Positions 55,046 to 63,549 of a DNA stretch of 64,000 bases are shown piece after piece (the stretch's first letter is position 1; each line of letters begins with the position of its first letter). A program made the position numbers and the translations under genes. The stretch covers positions 124,001 through 188,000 of the forward strand of contig LCGZ01000002.1 in assembly GCA_001000065.1 (NCBI GenBank). Direction: 5' to 3'. Below the pieces are notes generated by a model. The model searched no databases and was not told the origin of the DNA. It worked only from the letters and a program-made list of their open reading frames with translations. This DNA is from a candidate division TM6 bacterium GW2011_GWF2_43_87. Its GTDB lineage: Bacteria > Babelota > Babeliae > Babelales > Babelaceae.

Positions 55046-56224
55046 TCATGGCTCTACAAATCGCACACTCCAGCCACACGACATAACACGCGCAACACGA
55101 GCAAACTCATCTTTAAAGCTAGAATCCAATACCGAAAGGCGCTTCCACTCATTACCTACACAAACTAACGGATCAACTCCTCTAAATTTCCCATGCATTA
55201 CCACTTCAGGATTCTGCTCATCCACGCAGCAATAGTCCTCTGCATGAATAATTTTTTTCGTGTAGCCTTGCAACTCAACATCATCGCTTGAGACCAAAAG
55301 GTTCCAAACCGCATCATCCGTCGAATTTAACACTACCTCCTCATTCAACACTCCACAAGTAACCGCACGACGCAATGCAGCACCTAGCCACGGACCCGTA
55401 ACACAACTTACCACGCCACCCCACACATGCTCAGTCATAAAAAGGGGAAGCCGAGCAAAAAGTTGCGCCGCTTTTATATCATCAAAAAACCATCCTGCCG
55501 TCGCACTACATGCTAGGGCGTGACCTTGTCCATCCGTCCTATCTGCATACCTAAGGTGGGCGACAATAAAGGCCGCTTCTTCTGCAGTTATAAGCCCCTC
55601 ATAAACACCACCGGTTACATTGTACTCAAACCGATCGGCACAAATATCAGGCAAGTGCCTCTCAAGCCTTGAAAACAAAGGATTTGTGGGAAGAACCTCT
55701 TCTACCAAAAAACCATACTTATGCAAAATAGTCGCCAGACTACTGTTTCTTAAAAAATTCTCATGTATCGTATCTTGAAATGCATCCATTTTTTTAGGAT
55801 CACTGCTAAAATAGAAGGCTCCCACGTGCGAAAACGGCGTATGAGAGACATCATGCAGGAGCGATGCTATCTGCTCTTTTAAAGACGCGCCAAACCGTCT
55901 AACAAGACAAAACACTCCAACCGAATGCTCAAACCGATTATACGACACCTGATTTTGAGTAAAATATTCGATGCTATGCTGCCGCAAAAACTGCAGCCGA
56001 CGCAACTCAGAAGATTCAAACAACTCAAGCAAAACAGGTTCCTCTACTGTAACCGTTCCATATAAAGTCGAGACCAATAAACTAGGAGCACCATCTTTGC
56101 TAGTAAAATGGTTCAATTCAACCAATCCAACTTTCTCAATCCCCGCACCTGCATCCAAACCGCAGGTTAAAAAAGAGACGCCCAATCCAAAAAGAATAAG
56201 TATGCGTGGTGCCGTCATTTTCAT
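55046..56224 (-). CDS. Exported HD-domain phosphohydrolase (SAMHD1/dNTPase-like)
   Basis: 392 residues. A signal peptide (about 1-26) precedes a catalytic HD core: R-F-E-H at 97-100 (H100), L-L-H-D-V-S-H-T-P-F-S-H with H124/D125, H128 and H133, and D197 in C-A-D-R-F-E-Y. This H...HD...D set with the R-x-E-H-S-x-G-V and H-D-x-x-H-x-P-F-S-H signatures is that of SAMHD1/dGTPase-type enzymes, which are normally cytoplasmic dNTP triphosphohydrolases. A version with a signal peptide is unusual and suggests a role outside the cell, such as on host nucleotides (inference). TAGGAG precedes the ATG. Confidence 0.8.
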   Translation of the reverse strand: MKMTAPRILILFGLGVSFLTCGLDAGAGIEKVGLVELNHFTSKDGAPSLLVSTLYGTVTVEEPVLLELFESSELRRLQFLRQHSIEYFTQNQVSYNRFEHSVGVFCLVRRFGASLKEQIASLLHDVSHTPFSHVGAFYFSSDPKKMDAFQDTIHENFLRNSSLATILHKYGFLVEEVLPTNPLFSRLERHLPDICADRFEYNVTGGVYEGLITAEEAAFIVAHLRYADRTDGQGHALACSATAGWFFDDIKAAQLFARLPLFMTEHVWGGVVSCVTGPWLGAALRRAVTCGVLNEEVVLNSTDDAVWNLLVSSDDVELQGYTKKIIHAEDYCCVDEQNPEVVMHGKFRGVDPLVCVGNEWKRLSVLDSSFKDEFARVARVMSCGWSVRFVEP

Positions 56225-56285
56225 AGCAAAAAACTCCTAAAATAAAAAACTGCCTCAAAATCAAAGGTACCAGAAAATTAAAACT

Positions 56286-56294
56286 TGCTATACT
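56286..56294 (+). promoter_or_regulatory. Extended -10 promoter of the solute-binding protein gene
   Basis: TGC-TATACT (TATACT 56289-56294), identical to the element before uvrB, 46 bases before the ATG at 56340. No clear -35. Confidence 0.45.
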
Positions 56295-56339
56295 GCTTTC
56301 AATACGTATATGGTACATTTCACAAACAAAAGGATTTGT

Positions 56340-57107
56340 ATGAACAGAGGTTTTTGGGTTGTTCTTTCTATTATTCTCGTCTCGTCGGCAGCTTTCTGGT
56401 TTAGGCAGATTTACCGCCAAAGACTACCAGATATGCCCGAAGTCATCTTGGTGGGCACAAGCGCAGATTATCCTCCATTCTGTTTTAAAGAAAATGGTCA
56501 AATAACCGGCTTTGATATCGACGTAGCAAAAGAGGTCTGTACTCGACTTAACAAAAAATGTGAACTAAGAGATATGCCCTTTGAACTGCTAATCCCACAA
56601 CTACAAAATGGATCCATTCAGCTAGCTGCCGCAGGCATGACTCCAACTAGACGCAGACTTGAACTCATTCCTTTCACCACTACCTATCTTTCAAAAGACC
56701 CTCTAGTGGGACTATCATTAGCCACACACACCCCTCCAATAACCTCGCCAAATCAACTTAAGGACCTTAAGGTTATCGTAAATCAGGGGTATAATGCGGA
56801 TGTCTTCCTCTCCAAAATGACAATATCAAAGCTTGTCCGGCTTCCAACGCTTAATGATGCCGTGCAAGCACTGCGCTCGGAACAAGGCGATATATTTATA
56901 ACATCACTCAACACAATTAAACCACTCTTTGATAAGTTTGGACAAGAGACCTTCTCCTTCTTTATAATTGAAGACACCAACGAAAGCGTAGCACTTGCGC
57001 TTTCCCCTCTTTATGCAAAATTAGGTGATGAGGCTGGCGTAATAATAAACAAGATGATGGCGGATGGAACTATCGACAAGTTTAAAGAAAAATGGCACGT
57101 CCAATAG
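56340..57107 (+). CDS. Amino-acid ABC transporter substrate-binding protein (family 3)
   Basis: 255 residues. An N-terminal anchor or signal (G-F-W-V-V-L-S-I-I-L-V-S-S-A) precedes a SBP_bac_3 domain: V-G-T-S-A-D-Y-P-P-F-C-F with G-F-D-I-D-V-A-K-E, and A-A-G-M-T-P-T-x-R-R typical of the polar amino acid binders. It would capture an amino acid in the periplasm for an ABC importer, whose permease and ATPase are not adjacent. ATG 56340 follows AAAGGA by six bases; ATG 56310 lacks an RBS. The ligand cannot be told. Confidence 0.88.
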   Translation: MNRGFWVVLSIILVSSAAFWFRQIYRQRLPDMPEVILVGTSADYPPFCFKENGQITGFDIDVAKEVCTRLNKKCELRDMPFELLIPQLQNGSIQLAAAGMTPTRRRLELIPFTTTYLSKDPLVGLSLATHTPPITSPNQLKDLKVIVNQGYNADVFLSKMTISKLVRLPTLNDAVQALRSEQGDIFITSLNTIKPLFDKFGQETFSFFIIEDTNESVALALSPLYAKLGDEAGVIINKMMADGTIDKFKEKWHVQ

Positions 57108-57188
57108 ACACAAATAAGCAGTCCTTGACAGCTCCATTTTGCAATGTTAGATTCGACTAAGTTTTAAGAGCTTTCAATGTCCCTAAAC

Positions 57189-57258
57189 GAACAATACTTT
57201 TGGTATTGTTCACCCCCCTAACCCTTCAGCTTTCCCCAAAGTTGAAGGGCTTTTTTTT
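57189..57258 (+). terminator. Tandem hairpins, the second an intrinsic terminator
   Basis: GAACAATAC/GTATTGTTC (57189-57211), then CCCTTCAGCTTT-cccc-AAAGTTGAAGGG (57222-57249, one G-T wobble) followed by eight T (57251-57258). It terminates the solute-binding protein gene, and may work for the convergent peptidase gene in reverse with less efficiency. Confidence 0.88.
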
Positions 57259-57263
57259 ATCTA

Positions 57264-58472
57264 TCAAAAATCGTAATGCGTCCACTGCATAGGATCAACC
57301 GCAATATTATGGATTCTAATCTCCCAATGAAGATGATATCCACTGGCATATCCAGTCATACCAAGCGTGCCAACCGGCTTGCCTTTTCTAATTTTATCCC
57401 CCACTTTTACATCTCCAAAGGAGTCTAAGTGGAAATAGAAAGAAATTACTCCGCATCCATGATCAAGCGCCATGGTGTTGCCACTGTGAACATACCGTTC
57501 CTTTAACACAACGGTACCATCCTGCGCGGCCCAAATCACACTCTTAGGCATTGCAGAAATATCAACGGCATCGTGCCGATACTTGCCACGCTGTTGCGAA
57601 ACACGCAAAGTACCAAACTCTGTGGTTATACCTTTTAAGTCACAGGGCACATAAAATGCACCTTTCCAGAACTTTTGATTAGGGGAAGCAGAAGCCACGC
57701 GTGCCGCATCTTCTTCAAATTTACGCTCAGGCAAACCCTTAAGCTCTTCTTCCTTCATCTTTTCTTTATTAAGCCCTAAGACCTGATTTTTAAACGGGTA
57801 CATAACCACGTTCATCTTGCCCTCTAGCTGACCCCGATTACCTACACGATCCGTTATCACTAAGGAGAAGGGATACTCACTAGGATGCTCATCACTCTTT
57901 ATAGGCACAAAACATTCATAAATTTGTGAACCTGCCCCTTCTGATACACAAGGATACTTGCCAGAAAGCGCTTGAACATAGGCCTCACGCAACGGTTTAT
58001 TTGACTGAAATTGCACGTGTAAGGTATGACCCTGGAACACTTTATAGGTAGCATCTGATACCGTAAATGCAGTTTGCAACGGGACGTTATCAACAAAGAA
58101 GGTCAACTCACGCGACGTTTTATTCTTTCTAAAAGAACTATCCTGCACTTCGACTCTCAGCAGATGCTCTCCATCAGCCAGCGATTTGGTTGCAACAGTA
58201 AAAGGATACTCAAAGTGCTTACGCCCAATGCTATAATTCTCTACTAAAGGTCCACCATCAAGCCAGACCGATAAGGACCCTACTCGATACCCATCACTTC
58301 CTGAAAGCGTGCAAGCGATATCTCCTGCATAGGCGCCCCCTTGCTCAACCCCTGCAAGAGACACCAAAGGTGCTGTTAAATCTGTAAAATATCGCACCAA
58401 GCGATACCCACCAAAGCCTACCAACAACAGAACAGCTATAGACAAAGCTGTTTTAGCGCGAGAAAAAACCAT
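57264..58472 (-). CDS. Anchored M23 (LytM-type) metallopeptidase
   Basis: 402 residues. N-terminal membrane anchor (about 8-30), an Ig-like beta-rich central region with two approximate repeats, and a C-terminal M23 domain with H300-x3-D304 (R-H-D-A-V-D) and H380-x-H382 (H-L-H-W-E-I), the full Zn-ligand set. Such enzymes cut peptidoglycan cross-links, or act as LytM regulators when residues are missing; here all residues are present, so an active endopeptidase is likely. It implies some peptidoglycan. The RBS is weak. Confidence 0.9.
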   Translation of the reverse strand: MVFSRAKTALSIAVLLLVGFGGYRLVRYFTDLTAPLVSLAGVEQGGAYAGDIACTLSGSDGYRVGSLSVWLDGGPLVENYSIGRKHFEYPFTVATKSLADGEHLLRVEVQDSSFRKNKTSRELTFFVDNVPLQTAFTVSDATYKVFQGHTLHVQFQSNKPLREAYVQALSGKYPCVSEGAGSQIYECFVPIKSDEHPSEYPFSLVITDRVGNRGQLEGKMNVVMYPFKNQVLGLNKEKMKEEELKGLPERKFEEDAARVASASPNQKFWKGAFYVPCDLKGITTEFGTLRVSQQRGKYRHDAVDISAMPKSVIWAAQDGTVVLKERYVHSGNTMALDHGCGVISFYFHLDSFGDVKVGDKIRKGKPVGTLGMTGYASGYHLHWEIRIHNIAVDPMQWTHYDF

Positions 58473-58673
58473 GCTTAAACCCGTTTTATTACAAAAAAAA
58501 TTTCACTTAATATACGTTTCACTCAAGAACGATAATACCTTCTTTTACACACAACGTAAACGAACCATTAAAACCACAATGCATTCCCCCCAAAATTCAA
58601 GTTATCAACAACAAAATCATTCCAATAATACGTCCTGATGGCAAAATCAAAAAGGCAAAAAAATAAGACTCGG

Positions 58674-58701
58674 TTGACTTATTGCCAGATAATTGTATAG
58701 T
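58674..58701 (+). promoter_or_regulatory. Promoter of the 58831 gene
   Basis: TTGACT (58674-58679), 16-base spacer, TATAGT (58696-58701): the same hexamers as the array promoter at 1509. Nothing else is seen between 58473 and 58673. Confidence 0.65.
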
Positions 58702-58710
58702 ACAATAGAC

Positions 58711-58809
58711 CTCGTATTCGAGGCCAATGTGGAGGAAATATTTTAACTGACAATACTCATCAGAAAATGTCTGCTAAGATTGTCGCGCATGCATGACAGC
58801 ATGCATGCG
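58711..58809 (+). promoter_or_regulatory. Hairpins in the 5' leader of the 58831 gene
   Basis: CCTCG/CGAGG at about 58710-58723 near the 5' end and a perfect 10-bp hairpin CGCATGCATG-acag-CATGCATGCG at 58786-58809, ending about 10 bases before the AAAGGA RBS. A GGAGGAAA stretch at about 58732 has no start codon behind it. The leader is ~120 bases and may protect or regulate the mRNA. Confidence 0.4.
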
Positions 58810-58830
58810 TTATACATAAAGGAAATCCCA

Positions 58831-59679
58831 ATGACTTTAATGAAAAAATGCCTGTGGTTTTTGCTTTTACTTCCTATGGGAGCAAGCGCTATGGACAATT
58901 ACGAGAATGTCGATGGTGACCTAAATTACGTGAACCATCAAAACAATAATCAAGACGATGATTCATCCAGCAATCAAAATAATGACCTCGATCCCCAGGA
59001 TGAGAATGACGAAACAACAAACAACAATGCTAACAATACTGAAAGTTTTAGTACTCGGGCGCAACGCTGGTACGACACAGGCTTTAATCAAACTGGAGTT
59101 ATTCTAAACCGCATGACCGGCAACGGAGAATCGCCTCGAAGCCCTAGATCAACCACTACAAACCAGCTAATTTCGTTAGCCTCAGGTTTCGTACTTCCTT
59201 TTTTCTTTGCAGCAACTTCTAAGGTGCGTTTCAGACGGCTTCCTAACTTTGCATTTAGAAATGTAGTTCGCAATATGGCCGTGGGAACCGTACTTTTTGC
59301 CGGAGCAACTGGTATTAATGCGACAGCCGGTGCTGGCCTTCTTGGCGGAAGTTTGGGTAATGGAGAAATGGATGATCGAACCAGATTACGCATTATCGGA
59401 AAATCTAGCCTATCGTTTCTTGATAAAGAGGTTGCGCTTGCCACATTCTTTATTGAACAGATGGTTCATCCCGTATTCCTCTCATCATGCCTAGGCGGAG
59501 GCCTATGGGCACCTGCCTTAATGAATATTGCACACTCAAGCATGACACCGTCGATTGATCGCAATCGTATGCACCGTACAGGAATCATGGCCGGGTTAGT
59601 AACAGGACTTCTAGTTAGGTATCGCGGCAAAGTTTTCCAAGGGCTAAAACAAGAAGTTGGTCGTCTAATTTTTAGATAA
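58831..59679 (+). CDS. Exported membrane protein with Asn/Asp-rich head
   Basis: 282 residues. Signal peptide M-T-L-M-K-K-C-L-W-F-L-L-L-L-P-M-G-A-S-A, then an acidic, Asn/Asp/Gln-rich low-complexity region (about 23-75), then a Gly-rich membrane domain with several hydrophobic segments. The end, I-M-A-G-L-V-T-G-L-L-V-R-Y-R-G-K, resembles G-A-L-A-G-L-A-V-R-H-K-Q-P-L-K-G at the end of the next protein, so the two may share a membrane domain. ATG 58831 follows AAAGGA by seven bases; the frame extends upstream to 58780 through the leader hairpin, which is unlikely to be coding. Unknown function. Confidence 0.7.
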   Translation: MTLMKKCLWFLLLLPMGASAMDNYENVDGDLNYVNHQNNNQDDDSSSNQNNDLDPQDENDETTNNNANNTESFSTRAQRWYDTGFNQTGVILNRMTGNGESPRSPRSTTTNQLISLASGFVLPFFFAATSKVRFRRLPNFAFRNVVRNMAVGTVLFAGATGINATAGAGLLGGSLGNGEMDDRTRLRIIGKSSLSFLDKEVALATFFIEQMVHPVFLSSCLGGGLWAPALMNIAHSSMTPSIDRNRMHRTGIMAGLVTGLLVRYRGKVFQGLKQEVGRLIFR

Positions 59680-59690
59680 TAAAATTGTTT

Positions 59691-59733
59691 GAAGACTGTG
59701 TTTTATAGTGAAAATTCATAAAATACAGTCTTC
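59691..59733 (+). terminator. Intercistronic hairpin
   Basis: A 16-bp stem GAAGACTGTGTTTTAT / ATAAAATACAGTCTTC (one G-T wobble) with an 11-base loop and no T-run, between two same-strand genes; could be partial termination or mRNA stabilisation. Confidence 0.5.
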
Positions 59734-59763
59734 AGACCCTAATGCATAGCAATAAGGAAAATC

Positions 59764-61422
59764 ATGAATTTACGTTTTTTAATTTTACTCCCACTTCTTC
59801 TAATGACGGGCGGGCTTATGCTCGGCTCCGCAGGAGGCAATAACAATGTGCAGGGAAACTGTAGCATCTGTAATGAAGACTTCACCAACCAAGACCCGGC
59901 ATTTTGCCTGCATGGCAGCTGTAATTTTCATAAAAAATGCATAGCATCCTATGCTGCTGCAAATCAAAAACCATCGCTAACCCAGCCTGGCAACGTAGAC
60001 TTTGAGTGCCCAAATTGCCGCGAATCTTGCACTCATCCATTAGGCCACGAGTGCCCTCTCTGTTGGGAAGCGCTAAACGTCCCCAATCCAGGCCCCTGTT
60101 TTCGGCATAATGGCCACAGTATGCATACAAATTGCTTAGAGAAATGGCTAGAAAACCACACGGAGGAAAACTGGACAGACTGTGAGGAACTAAAATTCAA
60201 ATGCCCACACTGCGCGTGCGCAAATCAGACTTATCATCCCCATCCCTCAATAGACTGCCAAACGCACTGCCCTCTATGCACTAAGGCGTTTACCCAGCAA
60301 GATCCTGCAATAGCCGTCAATCATGGCCCTAACACTACTCCCGTAGAAACCAATCATGGAATGCATCTATTTCATGCAAGTTGCTTGACCAATTTTCAGC
60401 AAAATTATATCAACGAGTTTGATGACCAGATAAATAGCGTGGAAGAACAGATAAAAAAAGCGGATAAAGACATTGCGCTTTTTCAACCTCGAATAGCACA
60501 AAGTGCACAGGCAAAAAAATTGTATGAAACAGCCCTGAAAAAGAAAATAAGCGCCACAAACTTTGCTCAAGAACTAAAGGCTAAAAAACTAAGTCACGCC
60601 TATTACTGTCCTTTATGCGAACGAGTAAACAAAAAACGCACAGATATTTTGGATTGCTTCGATGGTCCTGTATATACCAATCTCTCAAACATAATAAATG
60701 TAAGCTCCAAGATCGCGTCAGACCAGCCATGCACCCCTGCCAATTATCATCCTGTGGGAGGCCCCTTCATAAACCAATTATCCAAACGGGTAGTCCCTAT
60801 TCCTGGTAAAATTTTACGTTGTTTTTATGGTGGCAACTGGGGCCTTGAACTAAAAGACAACTATTGTGCGCATCTTGCCAGCTTTATCGTAGGACTTTTA
60901 TACCCCTATAAACTCTGCTCATCATCCTCAGAAAAACCCGATGCTATGAAAACACGTGCATTACGCTGTACCGCTGGAGGCGCTACCATTCTCGCCGTTG
61001 GAACGGCAGTAAGTAGTGGAATTTTAGCCCATCGCATGCATAGACTTGGCGCTTCACGCTCAAATCTCATACTCCACAGCTTGTTAAGTACTGGAAAAAG
61101 TATTGGTAGTTCTCTGCAATTAACGCTTTCTCCAGAGCTTTTAGCGTACTATTTAAGCGGGTCCCTTCGGATCCAAATGCTAGGAATTCCCTTCGCTCTT
61201 TACGTTGGATTAGGGGCGTGTGGCCTTGAAACTACAAATTCTACGATGAATGCCTATAACTATGGAACACTTGTGGGAGCTCTAGCAGGGCTTGCGGTTC
61301 GTCACAAACAGCCACTTAAAGGACTAGCTTCTCATTACCTGCCTATGCTAATGTCTAAAGTCCCATGGCTTAAAAACATGCCCGTGGCATTACCTACGCC
61401 CAAAGTAGGAGCGCCGGCATAA
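59764..61422 (+). CDS. Exported membrane protein with three RING-type units
   Basis: 552 residues. Signal peptide (about 1-22), then three zinc-binding RING-like units. Unit 1: C33/C36, C53-H56-C59, C82/C85. Unit 2: C97/C100, G-H118-S-M-H121-T-N-C124-L-E-K-W, C147/C150, an excellent RING-H2 match. Unit 3: C169/C172, H201-L-F-H204-A-S-C207, then a charged coiled-coil insertion (about 215-275) before C282/C285. A Gly-rich membrane domain follows (about 385-530). RING-H2 units recruit ubiquitin E2 enzymes in eukaryotes; bacteria have no ubiquitin, so host targeting is the natural inference. RBS AAGGAAA. Terminated at 61451-61477. Confidence 0.8.
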   Translation: MNLRFLILLPLLLMTGGLMLGSAGGNNNVQGNCSICNEDFTNQDPAFCLHGSCNFHKKCIASYAAANQKPSLTQPGNVDFECPNCRESCTHPLGHECPLCWEALNVPNPGPCFRHNGHSMHTNCLEKWLENHTEENWTDCEELKFKCPHCACANQTYHPHPSIDCQTHCPLCTKAFTQQDPAIAVNHGPNTTPVETNHGMHLFHASCLTNFQQNYINEFDDQINSVEEQIKKADKDIALFQPRIAQSAQAKKLYETALKKKISATNFAQELKAKKLSHAYYCPLCERVNKKRTDILDCFDGPVYTNLSNIINVSSKIASDQPCTPANYHPVGGPFINQLSKRVVPIPGKILRCFYGGNWGLELKDNYCAHLASFIVGLLYPYKLCSSSSEKPDAMKTRALRCTAGGATILAVGTAVSSGILAHRMHRLGASRSNLILHSLLSTGKSIGSSLQLTLSPELLAYYLSGSLRIQMLGIPFALYVGLGACGLETTNSTMNAYNYGTLVGALAGLAVRHKQPLKGLASHYLPMLMSKVPWLKNMPVALPTPKVGAPA

Positions 61423-61450
61423 AGTTCTTCTAGCAATCAATTGAATTTTG

Positions 61451-61477
61451 AGGGCGCCTTTTTAAAGGCGCCCTTTT
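61451..61477 (+). terminator. Intrinsic terminator
   Basis: An 11-bp GC-rich stem AGGGCGCCTTT / AAAGGCGCCCT with a 2-base loop, followed by TTTTAT. The stretch from 61478 to about 61750 beyond it has only a small cruciform-like hairpin (61528-61567) and no gene I can support. Confidence 0.85.
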
Positions 61478-61753
61478 ATGCTCGCTATATTCTCATGTAA
61501 CTGTAGAGTTTAATTGGCTTATTTTTTATACAGACAAGACTTCCTCAGAAGTTTGAAAGATCTGTATCAGAAGAAGGCTCTCTAAAATGCTGCCACAAAC
61601 AGCTGCCAATTTCTCTTCCTTCTTCCCTATTTAAGTGCGTATATTTCATATACTTCAACACCCCTTTGTACCTGTGTTTTTTCTTGTTAACACTACACAC
61701 CTGAGGGTGTTGCACTTCATTCTAAAATTGTTCAATTAAAAATCAATACTTTA

Positions 61754-61783
61754 TTGCTATTTGAAGTAATAATTTGGCATGAT
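61754..61783 (+). promoter_or_regulatory. Promoter of the 61843 gene
   Basis: TTGCTA (61754-61759), an 18-base spacer ending TTTGG, and CATGAT (61778-61783). The ATTGCTATTTGAA ... TGG-ATGAT layout is repeated with the same spacing before the gene at 63550, which supports both. Confidence 0.5.
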
Positions 61784-61842
61784 TATTATGAAACTAAACA
61801 AATAACAAAGCGGAATAATAATTAATCACAGGGGAGGAACTT

Positions 61843-62757
61843 ATGGAATCACAAATAACAGAGCGCTCATTATCGAAAAAAGTGTTAAAAGCCTCATTCA
61901 CTACGTGTGCCGCGTGGCTCTTTTTACTCGCACTACCCACACAGCCAACGCAAGGGTTACTGGCTCCACCTTCTGAATTTTATGAAGGTTATGAACCCTA
62001 TGGGGGATATGAGACACACGAACCCTATGGGGGATATGAACTAAACGGCGATTGCGGCATCCTTGGTAGCGCATGTTGGAACCGCAATACACAACATTCC
62101 ATAGACATTAATAATCGCAACGCAGCCATGGATAGCCGCAATACACAGCACTCTATTGATATCAACAATCGTAATGCAGGCGTTACGGCCCGCAACAACA
62201 AGGTAACATCTGATTACAGAGCCGCCTTAGCAGCACTAGCTTTTGATGGTCTTGGTCTTTGGAGCGCTGCCATTAAAATGAAGGATCTAATCGACAAGCA
62301 AACTATGCCCGCTATAAATACCTTTATAAATAACGCAGGCCCAAAAATTTCTGCTCTTTCAGCAGCTCTAGATGGAAGCAAAGATATCGCTGAAACCTTG
62401 AAAAAAGTATCCGAGAACTTAAGCGTACTGACAGAACTTACCCCTCTTATTGAACAACTAAAAAAAGTAATGGAAATTGCTCCGGGTATTGTGACTCCTC
62501 TTACCGGATTTGGTTTTAATGTGGGAAATACCTTTGGCCTCAACCCATGGAGCCCCAAAAAAGAATGGGGTGCAAATCTAGCCGCAGCAAGCATGACTAC
62601 CCGTACTGTCCTCAATGAGTATGTGATTAAGCGCATATTACCATTATTAGAACGGGCTAATCACCAACTCTTAAGAACTGTTCCAACTATTCAAGAATCT
62701 ATTGGAAAAATTGCAGTCATCGCAGCAAAATTTGGCCCCCTACTTAAACTAGCGTAA
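61843..62757 (+). CDS. Exported helical protein with internal short repeats
   Basis: 304 residues. A signal-type hydrophobic stretch at about 19-35 (A-W-L-F-L-L-A-L-P) follows a charged N-terminus. Two short repeats come next: E-P-Y-G-G-Y-E twice, and N-T-Q-H-S-I-D-I-N-N-R-N-A twice, both visible at DNA level. The rest (about 125-304) is amphipathic helix with no known motif. GGGGAGGAA precedes the ATG. It starts an apparent operon of small exported helical proteins with the next gene 20 bases behind. Function unknown. Confidence 0.7.
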   Translation: MESQITERSLSKKVLKASFTTCAAWLFLLALPTQPTQGLLAPPSEFYEGYEPYGGYETHEPYGGYELNGDCGILGSACWNRNTQHSIDINNRNAAMDSRNTQHSIDINNRNAGVTARNNKVTSDYRAALAALAFDGLGLWSAAIKMKDLIDKQTMPAINTFINNAGPKISALSAALDGSKDIAETLKKVSENLSVLTELTPLIEQLKKVMEIAPGIVTPLTGFGFNVGNTFGLNPWSPKKEWGANLAAASMTTRTVLNEYVIKRILPLLERANHQLLRTVPTIQESIGKIAVIAAKFGPLLKLA

Positions 62758-62777
62758 AAATCCTAAGGAGTATAACC

Positions 62778-63344
62778 ATGTTCAATAAAAATAATAAAAT
62801 CAAAAGACAAGCTATCCTACCAAGCATCGTAACCAAACTCTTATATGGAATGCTAGTATCAAGTACATTTGCCGCAAACGCACTTGACATAGCCCCCATT
62901 GTGGCCGACCTTAATCCCATTGCCTCTGTTGCCGGAAATGCTTCAAACATAGTGTTAACCGTTAGGGACCAGTATCTCCCCCGTCTTGAAACAGAGCTCG
63001 CTTTTATAGAGAGCAAACTTACCGAATTAGAAAAATTACCCGATCCTATTAACAGTTTTGTCGCTTTAGATATAGCCATGAAAATCGCAGAACATGCACT
63101 TCCTCTCATAAAAGAGGTCTTGCAACCCGACGGACTTGTACAGAAAAGTTTGAACCTGCTAAATGAAGCAGCCGCCATTCTTAAAAAAGGCGACGAAGGT
63201 ATGGCAAATGGCATTACCGCAAAAGTAGCTGAGCTTAGAGCTGCTCTGCTAAATATCACCTCGCTTTTAACAACCCTGCAAGACCAACTTCAAAAGTTTT
63301 CAAAAATAATAGCAACTCTAGCGAAGTTGCATATTAAAATCTAG
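62778..63344 (+). CDS. Small exported helical protein
   Basis: 188 residues. The signal segment (about 18-38; L-Y-G-M-L-V-S-S-T-F-A-A-N-A) is preceded by a basic N-terminus. The mature part is nearly all amphipathic helix (L-A-F-I-E-S-K-L-T-E-L-E-K-L), with a coiled-coil look, and contains no Cys. AAGGAG precedes the ATG. Related in style, not clearly in sequence, to its neighbours. Function unknown. Confidence 0.72.
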   Translation: MFNKNNKIKRQAILPSIVTKLLYGMLVSSTFAANALDIAPIVADLNPIASVAGNASNIVLTVRDQYLPRLETELAFIESKLTELEKLPDPINSFVALDIAMKIAEHALPLIKEVLQPDGLVQKSLNLLNEAAAILKKGDEGMANGITAKVAELRAALLNITSLLTTLQDQLQKFSKIIATLAKLHIKI

Positions 63345-63367
63345 GGCAAAAGAAATTTAAAAAATTA

Positions 63368-63397
63368 TTGCTATTTGAAAATGACAAATGGTATGAT
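63368..63397 (+). promoter_or_regulatory. Promoter of the 63550 gene
   Basis: TTGCTA (63368-63373), 18-base spacer ending ATGG, TATGAT (63392-63397). The same layout as at 61754. It gives an unusually long, A/G-rich leader (~145 bases) without evident structure. Confidence 0.55.
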
Positions 63398-63549
63398 AAA
63401 GGTAGATAGAAATAGAAAACAACAGAAAAAGATTGAAATAAACGAAAAATGTAAGACTCAAATAAAGGGGATGTGGAGAAGCTAGAGAAATGGAAAAAAG
63501 TAGAGTGTAACCAATATAAAATAACCATTTTATTGTAAGGAGAGTTCTC

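Noticed and set aside
62214-62636. Minus-strand frame of 140 codons inside the 61843 gene
   Set aside because: The plus-strand gene has signal peptide, repeats, RBS and promoter; the mirror frame has none.
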